Below are positions 12,568-22,060 of a stretch of 64,000 bases of DNA, piece by piece. This stretch comes from Nageia nagi (lineage: Eukaryota; Pinophyta), in the NCBI GenBank assembly GCA_050084985.1, contig JBITNC010000001.1, positions 67,952,001 through 68,016,000 on the forward strand, written 5' to 3'. The translations under genes were made by a program, and so were the position numbers. The number at the start of each line of letters is the position of its first letter. Within the stretch, counting starts at the first letter, position 1. The notes below the pieces were generated by a model that did no database searches, was not told where the DNA came from, and saw nothing but the letters and a program-made list of their open reading frames with translations.

Positions 12568-13442
12568 TGTTAACACATAAAAATGATTTTATGCTTTTAA
12601 ATCAATAAATTAATGAAATATGCTTAGCCTAACTATATGTCTTGAATGGATTAAAGTGATAATATCAATGTTTGGCTTGAATATGAATATTGCATAGGTT
12701 ATCTTGAATATTGCATGGGTTATCTTGAATATTGCATGGTTTATCTTGAGTATTGCATGAATTATCTTGTTTATTGATGTGTTTATCTTAAATCTTGTGA
12801 ATTAACCTTATTTATGTGGATGCACGCCGACCTATGGGCGGTATTATCTATTATCTATATAAATAAGGGATCTAATAGTAAGTCCACAACAACAAGGATA
12901 CACATGATCCCGCGTATGGTCTTGTAAGTGGCTATCCCTTAAGGTATCTCTTGGTACCGCCTATAAGGCTGTGGTTTGTGTGCTTCCTTACGCGAGCTCT
13001 CCTGACATCTGCGATCAATTCTGATATTATATGGCTATCTGAGACATCTATACTGAATTTCTGGACTTAATCGAGAGGTCAAAACCATAGAACGAAGGCC
13101 GCCGGTGCTCCTTTGTGAACGGAAGAACACCGCCGGTGCTCTTATACCACTGAAACGGACCGCCCGCAATCCTCTTTTAGCATCCTTGCAGGTCACGACG
13201 CTGTTGGAAAGGTAGCTCATCATCAGTACATCACCAATATCTGCATCTTTCGTTGTCAGGTACGTTCTGTGAGGTAAGTACACAAATTACAGTCTTGGTT
13301 GGTACAATTACACTTCTGAATTGGTTATGTTATTTATTGTTATCTAGAATAAATTGCTATCCGTAGCTTAAATACAGATAATATTGAGTTTGTAGATATT
13401 TGCCTATTTATTTATTTGCACGCTCAATTTTATTTGTAAACA
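12568..13442 (+). repeat. 5' LTR of element E (875 bp)
   Basis: It starts TGTTAACACATAAAAATG and ends TTGTAAACA. It contains four 21-bp subrepeats (about 12686-12770) built on GAATATTGCATGGGTTATCTT, a TATA box TATATAAATA at 12856-12865, and three copies of the GC-rich palindrome described separately (13097-13174). Transcription probably starts some 30 bases after the TATA box. Confidence 0.96.
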
Positions 13443-13444
13443 TT

Positions 13445-13462
13445 TGGTGAACCCGACGTGAA
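13445..13462 (+). other. Primer binding site of element E
   Basis: TGGTGAACCCGACGTGAA starts two bases after the LTR. It begins with TGG, as needed to pair with the CCA end of a tRNA. It is not the initiator-Met site used by the copia elements here. I cannot assign the tRNA without a search. Confidence 0.8.
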
Positions 13463-13535
13463 ACTGCACATCATTATACTAAAACCCTAAAGGTTTTAGT
13501 TAAGACTAACATCTATTTTGTGAAGTGTTTTGAGT

Positions 13536-14750
13536 ATGGAGCAGCTTAAGTTATTCTTGCGTAGTCTTTCAAAAAGGGATTTGGATGAATTATTGGTAGA
13601 AATCAGACATGATGATCCAGAGGGATCCGGAGGAATGCAAAATAGCGCTAAGGGTGACAATAGTAATTTTCAGGCTACTATGGAAGGTATGCAGAGGCAG
13701 ATAGACAGATTGGCAAGGAGATCAACACCGCCTAATGATTCTTTCGAATTTGGTAGTCCCTTATGTGATGAGATTCATAGACACATGCCACCATCCGACT
13801 ACAAAGAGCCAAATTTCAGTAAGTTCAATGGGGAAGGAGACCCAAGAAGACATATACAAGGATTTAAGGATGAGTGTGAACTCAAAATTGGTACAGACCA
13901 AAGATTGCAAGCTAAATTCTTCCCCCAGAGCTTGGAAGGAGACGCCCGAGAATGGTTTTATGCATTATCTGAAGGGTCCATCACATCATTTGAGGAGTTC
14001 AGTAATTTGTTTCTGGAGCAATATAAGCATAACATCAAGAAGGAAGTTATGCTATCAGATTTATATGCTATCAAACAAGACAGTGATGAGCAACTAGACA
14101 AATTTGTTGTAAGGTTTAAGAAGACATGGCAGCAAGTGAAGACCAGATTAACGGAAAAAGAGGTAAATAACATGTTCAAAGAAGCAGTTATATTGCCCTT
14201 ACAATCATATGTTACGATTATACACATCTTACATTTTTCGATATGACGTATAAGCTGTTAGAAAAAGAAAAAGTCCTTGTGAAGCTAGGGCTTGTAAAAT
14301 ATGGTAATAGTGATAAGACAAAAGCAAAGGATAAGAAACCACAATTGCCAAAGAAACAGAAAGCTGTCCATGTGGCTGAGAAGACAAGTGAGACGAAGGA
14401 AAAGAGATATGTGAGATTTCCCATACCTCCAAGACATATCCTAAAAGACCTTTTGGAAAAAGGGTTATTACAACCTTTACCGAAGCGTGAGGAAGATCCA
14501 ACAGCAGAAAAACCCCATTGGTATAGGAAGATAGATATTATGAATATCATCAGACTAAAGGCCATGCTACTAATGGATGTGGAATATTAGGGATAGAATA
14601 CAGAAGCTCATAGAAGATGGATTCTATGTATGTCCAGCAAAGGGCAAAGATGCAGGAGAAGAACAGCAAATTAATATGATCTTTCTGGAAGATGCTTGCG
14701 AAGTTAGCCCCGGTGGGAGCTCCAGGCCCTCTGGAGGTATCATTTGGTAG
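13536..14750 (+). pseudogene. Gag of element E, frameshifted
   Basis: Gag forms the particle that packages the element's RNA. The ATG at 13536 gives MEQLKLFLRSLSKRDLDELL. It leads into a clear Ty3/gypsy-type retrotransposon Gag domain (about residues 90-215; FSKFNGEGDPRRHIQGFK, EGDAREWFYAL, LFLEQYKHN). The first frame ends at 14246. The next (14243-14590) carries a lysine-rich stretch and a FPIPPRHILKDLLEKGLLQPLP segment. A third frame gives a YHQTKGHATNGC zinc-knuckle-like motif in which the first Cys is Tyr, then RDRIQKLIEDGFYV, ending in TAG at 14748-14750. This C-terminal layout resembles Tat-lineage Gag. At least two frameshifts break it, unless one is programmed. Confidence 0.85.
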
Positions 14751-14858
14751 ATCAAAATATGTAAAAAAAAAAAAGAAGAAAAAAAAGCTAGCAGTTGGTT
14801 CAGGTCTGTAACAGACGTCAGGGTCAAGAGATTAGGAGGTTTCATGAAGTCATAACAG

Positions 14859-15252
14859 GAGCGTTGGCGTTGTATTTCGTTAGAAAAGGACCACCGGTGG
14901 TGCTCTTTCAGGGAAAAATAGAGGAAAGCAAAAGGTACTAATTACTCCCGTAGCATGGGAAGTCAGAATTTCAGGTCGTGTCATTGATGTTCATTTTTAA
15001 AGATCATGGAACATCAAATTAATGCATCACAAGCACATGTACAAGAGCAAATAAGGAGCATCAGTGTTGTATTTCATGAGAAAAGGACCACCGACGGTGC
15101 TCTTTTAGGGGAAAACAGAGAAAAGTAAAAGATTCCAAGTACGTTCGTAACATGAAAGGTTAGAATTTTAGGTCATATCATTGGCGTTCGTTCTCAAGGA
15201 TCATGGAACATCAAATTCATGCATCACAAGTACATTTACAAAGAACAAATTA
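14859..15252. repeat. 197-bp tandem duplication in element E
   Basis: Two adjacent copies (about 14859-15055 and 15056-15252) share the order GTTGTATTTC, GGACCACCG palindrome, TAGAATTT or CAGAATTT, and GATCATGGAACATCAAATT. The palindromes begin 197 bp apart (14888 and 15085). The duplication lies between gag and the 3' end of the antisense PMD gene. Confidence 0.85.
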
Positions 15253-15299
15253 GGTACCAAAGTTTGTGTTTTATATATATCATGATCAAAATGTTTTTG

Positions 15300-17131
15300 T
15301 TTACAATGCAAACTGGATGAGATTACATAGAATGATTTAAAATCTCCTACTAGACCCCCACCCCCTACACTAGAACTAGTAGCCCTGCTAGATGTGCCAC
15401 CCCCGCACCGTGCCTTGTACTTCTCTACGCGTGCCTTCTCCTCGTCGATCTGTCTCTCGGCCTAGCGAAGCTGCTCATAGAGGACCTTGATTTCCTTGTT
15501 GGCTACCTGTAAGTCCTGATAGATACCGACATAATCTCCTCCTCCAAACTGTAGACGACTCTGTAGTTCTCTAATCTCCTCATCTCTCTGACCGATTTGG
15601 CCACACAGCTTAGCTATCTCAACCTCAGGATCTGTGACATAGTATAAACATATCATGTTAGTTCCTTGCATATTATGAAAAATAGAAAGTCAAAGCAAAG
15701 TAGAAGAGAAAATAGGTTACCATCATCATCCTTATCGTAGTCTTCATCCTCCCAGTCTGATTTCGTCTTATATTCAGGTTCATATTCATCCTGGTCTGGA
15801 TCGGTCTCCTCATTGTCGTCATGACCTGCATCTAGAGATGTGTCACGAGCATATGTAGAGCTACTCTCTCCTCCCCATCCTCCCGTGGTGAAGGGAGTGT
15901 CCCATCCGATCTCTGTGTCTCCTGTGTCCTCATCCTCCCATGCATAGTCACCCGTGTCAGCATCGTGAATGCCTATGTGGTGAGGATGGCGTGTCCTCCA
16001 CCAGTCTAGGTAGTCCTCTGTGTGATTAGGTCCATCTATGTCATCATCGACATCATAGTCAGAGTCTTCGCTGGGGGACTCCCTGTCTGAGTCCCAGTTC
16101 GGTACTGGCTCATAATCCTCTGGGAGGTGCCTACTACGGTAGTAGCACACCACTATCCAGCAGTCATCCAGTATACCCTGCTAGAGGCTGAACTGATGAA
16201 GTACCCGCTCTGGCCTGTACGGCTCCACTAGTGCCCTACGCGCCTGTAGGTAGGTAGGGTGTCTCACCCACGTCATCTCCTGTAGGTCTTCCTCCCACTC
16301 TGGTACACCTCCCCGATAAAGACACCAGTAGATCTGCGCCTCCTGTAGTAGGTCAAGTTGCACACGCCATCCTTCTAGGTCTATGCTAGGGAAGTCTGGT
16401 ACCTCTGTCATCGCCCATCGTTGCCAGGTGGGTGCATCATCCAGCTGGTCTAGGGGTAAAATCGTCGGTCTAGAAATAGTGATGTGTTCATAGGCCCACA
16501 CCTGTAGTATCATAGAATGAGCCACCTGTCTCCCCCCTCTCTCCACCTCTGCAAAGCCATGGAGGTCATGATAAAGTTGTGCTAGTATTATAGGGCACCA
16601 TGCATATCGCCGTCTGTGTATAACCATGTCCTGAATGATAGGAATCATACCTACTGGGAAGGTCTCACTGCTCTTGTCTGGATAGATAATAGCATCTAGA
16701 AAGCAGGCAATGAGGAGCCTCATCCGTAGGTCACCCCGTGCTGGAGGATCCTCTGGCACATGTCTCACTAGGGACACACCCCTCTTCCTATGATTAACTT
16801 CGTCCGATCCCGTTAGCCATGTAGCCCATACCTCTACCTGTTCCAAGCTCGGAACAGGAATCATGTTCACTAGTTTCCCCCTGATAGGAAGTCTAGTGAT
16901 CCTGTAGATATCCTCTAGGGTCACTGTAATCTCACCAGTTGGAAGGTGAAAGGTGTTGGAGTTTAGATCCCACCTCTCCATCAAAGCTGTAAGCATGTTG
17001 CGGTCATGAAACACATAGTCAGCAAATGCAAGGTGGCTAAATGAAATGTCCTCTAGAATGCTCCGGCCTGTGTCAGTTTGTGGCCACTGTTGGGCAGTGG
17101 TGAAAGCAGCACTCTTGCCGAATGGTCGCAT
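15300..17131 (-). pseudogene. Antisense plant mobile domain (PMD) gene carried by element E, two amber stops
   Basis: This gene lies antisense to the element. From ATG 17131 it encodes a plant mobile domain (PF10536-type), related to Arabidopsis MAIN/MAIL1 and to transposon-borne proteins. Key parts are ALMERW (residues 49-54), TFHLPTGE (60-67), VTLEDIYRITRLPIRG, ILAQLYHDLHGFAE and ILQVWAYEHI. The frame runs to 15721 with one TAG at 16183-16181, then an Asp/Glu-rich region (about 16135-15725). A canonical intron (15720-15632, GTAACC...CACAG) joins it in frame to a coiled-coil segment (EEIRELQSRLQF). A second TAG lies at 15464-15462; beyond it the frame continues (AERQIDEEKARVEKYKARC, then a Gly/Ser tail) to about 15300. 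Both stops follow an open frame and could be CAG-to-TAG changes. PMD proteins act in transposon silencing or as transposon-encoded factors; the role here is unknown. Confidence 0.85.
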
Positions 17132-17146
17132 AAGGTATGCACGGTT

Positions 17147-17721
17147 CTGCAAGAAAAGAATGACAAAAGACAAGTTAATGTCAAGGTATAAAACATAGAA
17201 TAGCAAAAATAGTACTGATGAAAAGGACCGCCCACGGTCCAAACTAGGGTAAAAAGGACCGCCAGCGGTCCTGTTTCTGTGAATAAGGGTGATAAAATTC
17301 AGGGTGCAGGTTCGTACGGATGAGCTTAGTGTAGCTATGATACCAAAAATTTGAAAAAACAAAGTGAAAAGGAAAAACGTAGGGCTAGGGTATGCAACAG
17401 GAAAACCCTAGGGGCAATTCGGAAAACTAGTAAAAAGTCAGCTAAAATCTGAAAATAAGCAAAAGCATAGCAAGGAAAAGGTAGGAGATGCAATGTACCT
17501 AATGACCAATAGGAGAATCAGCCACCAAGGTAGCTCAGTGTCCATTTCGGCGTGTGATCAGTAGGGCCATAGCGTGCAGCCGCAATACAGGAGGAATCAC
17601 CTAGTGATAGTGATAAAATCACCAGCTAAACCTCTCTGAATCAGTCTCTCAAGCTTTAGGATGCTCTCAGCTATGAAAATGATAGGGTGAACAAATGAGG
17701 AAGGGTGGGGCCCCTTTTATA
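17147..17721 (-). promoter_or_regulatory. Putative antisense promoter, first exon and intron of the PMD gene
   Basis: On the minus strand a TATA box, TATAAAAG, lies at 17721-17714. Downstream is a candidate exon ending CATTAG with donor GTACATTG (intron 17498-17147), and an excellent acceptor TTTTCTTGCAG just before AACCGTGCATACC at 17146. The first in-frame ATG after the acceptor is 17131. The intron contains two of the palindromes (17225-17240, 17256-17271). Exon and start site are inferred from sequence only. Confidence 0.55.
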
Positions 17722-17863
17722 AAAAGGTTAGGGCACACACTTCAAGACAAATTTCGATTTGAGCATTTGGTACACGTAGACAAGCAATTAGGCATTAATC
17801 TGAAATCCAGGGGTGATTCGTAGGGACCTGATTTTCACAATTTTTGAAGAATCTTCAAGAAAA

Positions 17864-17931
17864 GGACCGCCCACGGTCTTAGTAAAGACCGCCGGTGTTC
17901 TAAATCAGCGAGAAAGGACCGCCCGCGTTCC
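17864..17931. repeat. Cluster of three GC-rich palindromes upstream of the PMD promoter
   Basis: Copies at 17864-17879 (GGACCGCCCACGGTCT), 17886-17900 (AGACCGCCGGTGTTC) and 17916-17931 (GGACCGCCCGCGTTCC) lie about 145-215 bp upstream of the antisense TATA box. The family consensus is GGACCGC-NN-GCGGTCC. Further copies in E: 14888-14905, 15085-15102, 17225-17240, 17256-17271, three in the left LTR (13097-13111, 13125-13141, 13156-13174) and three in the right LTR (20731-20745, 20761-20775, 20791-20808). Confidence 0.85.
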
Positions 17932-18040
17932 TTTATCCAGAAAGTTAGCTTATCTAAGTATAATGGGTACATCACAGATGTTTGATCAACGTTATATCCA
18001 AGAGAATATTACTTTGAGTTTCATGTTTACAGACCTGAAT

Positions 18041-19135
18041 AATCAGCTTATCATGCTTGTGAGTGGAGTTCCAGCTCCCGTGGTCAGATTATCATGCTTG
18101 TGAGTGGAGTCCCAAATCCCGTGGTCAGATTATCATGCTTATGAGTGGAGTTCCAGCTCTTATGGTCAGATTATCATGCTTGTGAGTGGAGTCCCAGCTC
18201 CCGTGGTCAGATTATCATGCTTGTGAGTGGAGTCGCAGCTCCTGTGGTCAGATTATCATGCTTGCGAGTGGAGTCGTAGCTCTCATAATCAACTTATCAT
18301 GCTTACGAGTGGAGTTCCAGCTCCTGTGGTCAGATTATCATGCTTGTGAGTGGAGTCCCAGCTCCTGTGGTCAGATTATCATGCTTGTGAGTGGAGTTCC
18401 AGCTCCCGTGGTCAGATTATCATGCTTATGAGTGGAGTCCCAGCTCCCGTGGTCAGATTATCATGCTTGTGAGTGGATTTGTAGCTCCCGTGGTTAGATT
18501 ATCATGCTTGTGAGTGGAGTTCCAGCTCCCATGGTCAGATTATCATGCTTGTGAGTGGAGTCCCAGCTCCCGTGGTCAGATTATCATGCTTGTGAGTGGA
18601 TTCCTAGCTCCCGTGGTCAGATTATCATGCTTGTGAGTGGAGTTCCAGCTCCCGTGGTCAGATTATCATGCTTGTGAGTGGAGTCGTAGCTCCCGTGGTC
18701 AGATTATCATGCTTCTGAGTGGAGTTCCAGCTCCTGTGGTCAGATTATCATGCTTGCGAGTGGAGTCCCAGCTCCCGTGGTCAGATTATCATGCTTGTGA
18801 GTGGAGTTCCAGCTCCCATGGTCAGATTATCATGCTTATGAGTGGAGTCCCAACTCCCATGGTCAGATTATCATGCTTGTGAGTGGAGTTCCAGCTCCCG
18901 TGGTCAGATTATCATGCTTGTGAGTGGAGTCCCAGCTCCCGTGGTCAGATTATCATGCTTATGAGTGGAGTTCCAGCTCCCATTGTCAGCTTATCATGTG
19001 TTTATGAGCGAAGTTCCAGCTCCAATTATCAGCTTATCATGTGTTTATGAGCGGAGTCCCAGCTCCCATTGTCAGCTTATCATGTGCCTATGAGTGGAGT
19101 TCCAGCTCCCATTATCAGTTTATCATGCTTCTTGG
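18041..19135. repeat. 41-bp minisatellite, about 26 copies
   Basis: The unit is TTATCATGCTTGTGAGTGGA followed by GTTCCAGCTCCCGTGGTCAGA, with a strict 41-bp period over most of the array. The last units (from about 18985) drift to 42-48 bp and carry GTGTTTATGAGCG variants. Because 41 is not a multiple of three, all frames give a repetitive pseudo-protein. I do not treat these as genes. The array lies between the antisense gene and the 3' LTR, where Tat-lineage elements are known to carry tandem repeats. Confidence 0.95.
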
Positions 19136-19139
19136 TGGA

Positions 19140-19635
19140 GTGTCAGCTTCATCAGTTTATCACTTGTTTTGCAGAGTTCAGTTCTTATGCAACTGCAGTA
19201 TACTTCTTTGTGCGAAGGCTCAGTTGTGTGGAACTTAGCTCTCCCCCATCAGCTTATCACTTATTTTGCGGAGTTTGGTTCTTATGCAACTGCAGTATAC
19301 TTCTTTGTGCGAAGGCTCAGTTATGTGGAACTTAGCTCTCACATATCAACTTATCATTGTTTTGTGGAGTTCAATTCTTATGCAACTGGAGTACACCTCT
19401 CAGTGCGAAGGCTCAGTTGTGTGGAACTTAGCTCTCACATATCAACTTATCATTGTTTTGCAGAGTTCAATTCTTATGCAACTGGAGTACACCTCTCGGT
19501 GTGAAGGCTCAGTTGTGTGGAACTTAGCTCTCATATATCAGCTTATCATTGTTTTGCAGAGTTCGGTTCTTATGCAACTGGAATACACCTCTTGGTGCGA
19601 AGGCTCAGTTGTGTGGAACTTAGCTCTCCCCTATG
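19140..19635. repeat. 96-bp minisatellite, about five copies
   Basis: Units carrying GAGTTCAATTCTTATGCAAC begin at 19174, 19271, 19367, 19463 and 19559, a 96-97 bp period. They share GCGAAGGCTCAGTTGTGTGG and AACTTAGCTCTCACATATCA. The period is divisible by three, so long open frames arise (for example 19094-19504 and 19266-19667), but they are by-products of the repeat. Confidence 0.93.
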
Positions 19636-19639
19636 TGTG

Positions 19640-19850
19640 GTTATGGTTATCATGTCTTGTCTTGTGAATTGGTCATGTGTGTTATCATGTCTTGTGAGTT
19701 GATCATGTGTGTTATCATGTCTTGTCTTGTGAGTTGGTCATGTGTGTTATCATGTCTTGTCTTGTGAGTTGATCATGTGTGTTATCATGTCTTGTCATGT
19801 GTGTTGTCATGTTTTGTCTTGTGATGTGGTCTTGTCAAGTTGTCGTTCGG
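19640..19850. repeat. Short tandem repeat of about 33-38 bp
   Basis: Repeats of TCATGTGTGTTATCATGTCT, TGTCTTGTGAGTTGG and variants follow directly on the 96-bp array. The period varies because the TGTCT block is present once or twice per unit. This is the third successive tandem array in element E. Confidence 0.85.
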
Positions 19851-20188
19851 TCGACATGTGTGGTCAAGTCGTCTGTCCTATCATTGTCATGTGTGTTGTC
19901 AAGTTTGTTGTCTTGGGTCATCAGCATCGTAGCAAGGTTATCAGGTTATCAGACATATCAAGCTATCACCTCCTACAGCAAAACGCAAGGGGCAAGCATG
20001 CCCAAGGTAATATCAAAAGGGAGTTTTCTCAACCTATATCTAGTACTAATAAGCTTTATCATGATGTTGTTTACGTTCAGAATGGTTAATGTTTATCATT
20101 GCTTATCAAAATTGTTTGTTATGATATTGTGTTTTTACTTTGAATGCAAAATCTCAAGTCACCTCATGTTTCTTTCGATTTCACATCC

Positions 20189-20197
20189 AAAGTGGGG
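20189..20197 (+). other. Polypurine tract of element E
   Basis: AAAGTGGGG, followed by CATC, lies immediately before the 3' LTR (20202). This is the expected position for the plus-strand primer of reverse transcription. Confidence 0.8.
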
Positions 20198-20201
20198 CAT
20201 C

Positions 20202-21076
20202 TGTTAACACATAAAAATGATTTTATGCTTTTAAATCAATAAATTAATGAAATATGCTTAGCCTAACTATATGTATTGAATGGATTAAAGTGATAATATC
20301 AATGTTTGGCTTGAATATGAATATTGCATAGGTTATCTTGAATATTGCATGGGTTATCTTGAATATTGCATGGTTTATCTTGAGTATTGCATGAATTATC
20401 TTGTTTATTGATGTGTTTATCTTAAATATTGTGAATTAACCTTATTTATGTGGATGCACGCCAACCTATGGGCGGTATTATCTATTATCTATATAAATAA
20501 GGGATCTAATAGTAAGTCCACAACAACAAGGATACACATGATCCCGCGTATGGTCTTGTAAGTGGCTACCCCTTAAGGTATCTCTTGGTACCGCCTACAA
20601 GGCTATGGTTTGTGTGCTTCCTTACGCGAGCTCTCCTGACATCTGCGATCAATTCTGATATTATACGGCTATCTGAGACATCTATACTGAATTTCTGGAC
20701 TTAATCGAGAGGTCAAAACCATAGAACGAAGGCCGTTGGTGCTCCTTTGTGAATGGAAGAACACCGCCGGTGCTCTTATACCACTGAAACGGACCGCTCG
20801 CGGTCCTCTTTTAGCATCCTTGCAGGTCATGATGCTGTTGGAAAGGTAGCTCATCATCAGTACATCGCCAATATCTGCATCTTTCGTTGTCAGGTACGTT
20901 CCGTGAGGTAAGTACATAAATTACAGTCTTGGTTGGTACAATTACACTTCTGAATTGGTTATGTTGTTTATTATTATCTAGAATAAATTGCTATCCGTAG
21001 CTTAAATACAGATAATATTGAGTTTGTAGATATTTGCCTGTTTATTTATTTGCACGCTCAATTTTATTTGTAAACA
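20202..21076 (+). repeat. 3' LTR of element E (875 bp)
   Basis: It has the same length and ends as the 5' LTR, with about 21 differences counted by eye. Nearly all are C/T or G/A transitions, as expected from deamination of methylated cytosines. TATATAAATA is at 20490-20499. The palindrome at 20791-20808 (GGACCGCTCGCGGTCC) is better preserved than its partner in the 5' LTR. Confidence 0.96.
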
Positions 21077-21081
21077 ATGAG

Positions 21082-22060
21082 CAATATGATGAAATAAAGA
21101 TGAATAATCATGTGTAAGAGAGTATTATCAAACCCTTGGATAGGTGGTGTCGAGAGATAATGTTAGAAATAAGTAGTTACATAACCTATTTTACCTTAAT
21201 CGTCTACTTGACATTTCAATTTGAAGTTCTACATTTTGAAATTTAATTAATTTTTTTAATTTAATTAATTTTTATATAGTTTGGACCCCAAAATTTTAAT
21301 TTTTTTCTTCCAATCAAATTAATTTCGTATCTTGAGCATACAGACTCTATTTCGACTATAATTTTTCTATGTGAAGCAAACTCAAGGTTTGTTTATATGA
21401 AATTAGTTTTATGCCTAAATTATAAAGGATTTTTCAAAGGGGTCATTCTTTACACTCTAGTGTAATGTCATTTTTTAGGAATTTCTTTTATGCATGATTG
21501 ATCCTACAAGATACATTCCAAAGTCCATTTACCCTCATTTGATTATTTGTACACATATTTTGGGCCTTGTTATCAACCCATTGTGTTTTATAGTAGAGCT
21601 CAGACACTTGTGCTTATGAAGTCCCATTCAATTGAACCACCTTCTAATTATGGTTTTTTTTGTAAGGGTAAAAAATACTAAAAATGGTGAAGGGTTTTTT
21701 TATATAGGAATAAAAAACTTGTTTAAAATTTTGAAATGGAAAAAGTAACAAACTACTCCAATTTTATTTACAAAATACAACTTGTTATCCCATCTTTGGT
21801 TACCATTTGCAAATCACAAAAAGTCTAAAATATTCATCCATTAGTAGCCCTGCAAATGGCTACTTGGTATAAGTTTCTCTCTTCATTCCTTATTGGGTTG
21901 ATACATAGACCTATTAGTTTGCAACCATAATGAGCTTGTACGATTTTAAGTTTGGTTTCTTTTCTTAGATCATTATGATGTCCAATTTATGTTCCTTCCT
22001 AATATACTTAGGAATGCATTGTGTAAGGGCCCATTCACATCCCTTATATAGCAATTTCAT
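21082..22060. other. Unassigned A+T-rich flank of element E
   Basis: No recognisable coding region, RNA or repeat structure is seen. It lies downstream, in LINE sense, of the ORF1 fragment that follows and could be decayed LINE sequence, but I see no motif that proves it. Confidence 0.4.

Larger units (their letters stand above)
12568..21076 (+). mobile_element. Complete non-autonomous LTR retrotransposon E (Gag-only, Tat/gypsy-like) with an antisense PMD gene
   Basis: The element is 8.5 kb. It has two 875-bp LTRs (12568-13442 and 20202-21076) beginning TGTTAACAC and ending GTAAACA, and a perfect 5-bp target duplication ATGAG (12563-12567, 21077-21081). The primer site follows the left LTR at 13445-13462 and a polypurine tract precedes the right LTR. 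Inside are gag on the + strand, an antisense PMD gene, and a tandem-repeat-rich region before the 3' LTR. No protease, integrase, reverse transcriptase or RNase H is detectable, so it must depend on an autonomous partner. About 21 LTR differences by eye, almost all transitions, make it the youngest datable insertion in the window. Confidence 0.95.

Noticed and set aside
13035-13283. 82-codon minus-strand frame in the LTR of E, repeated at 20669-20917
   Set aside because: Both copies are the same LTR position. There is no recognised motif, and the variable palindromes cross it.
15300-17131. PMD gene as a host gene with a retrotransposon built around it
   Set aside because: It lies wholly between intact LTRs with a single target duplication, and the element's palindromes run through its intron and promoter, so it belongs to the element.
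18041-19135. CRISPR-like appearance of the 41-bp array
   Set aside because: Units are contiguous, with no unique spacers, and the context is a plant retrotransposon.
18186-19667. Long open frames over the minisatellites (for example 18186-18431, 19094-19504, 19266-19667)
   Set aside because: They are created by tandem repeats read in several frames and show no domain. The 41-bp unit cycles through all three frames.
12568-21076. Element E as a DNA transposon, because PMD is sometimes called transposase-like
   Set aside because: LTRs, primer site, polypurine tract, Gag domain and a 5-bp duplication define an LTR retrotransposon.
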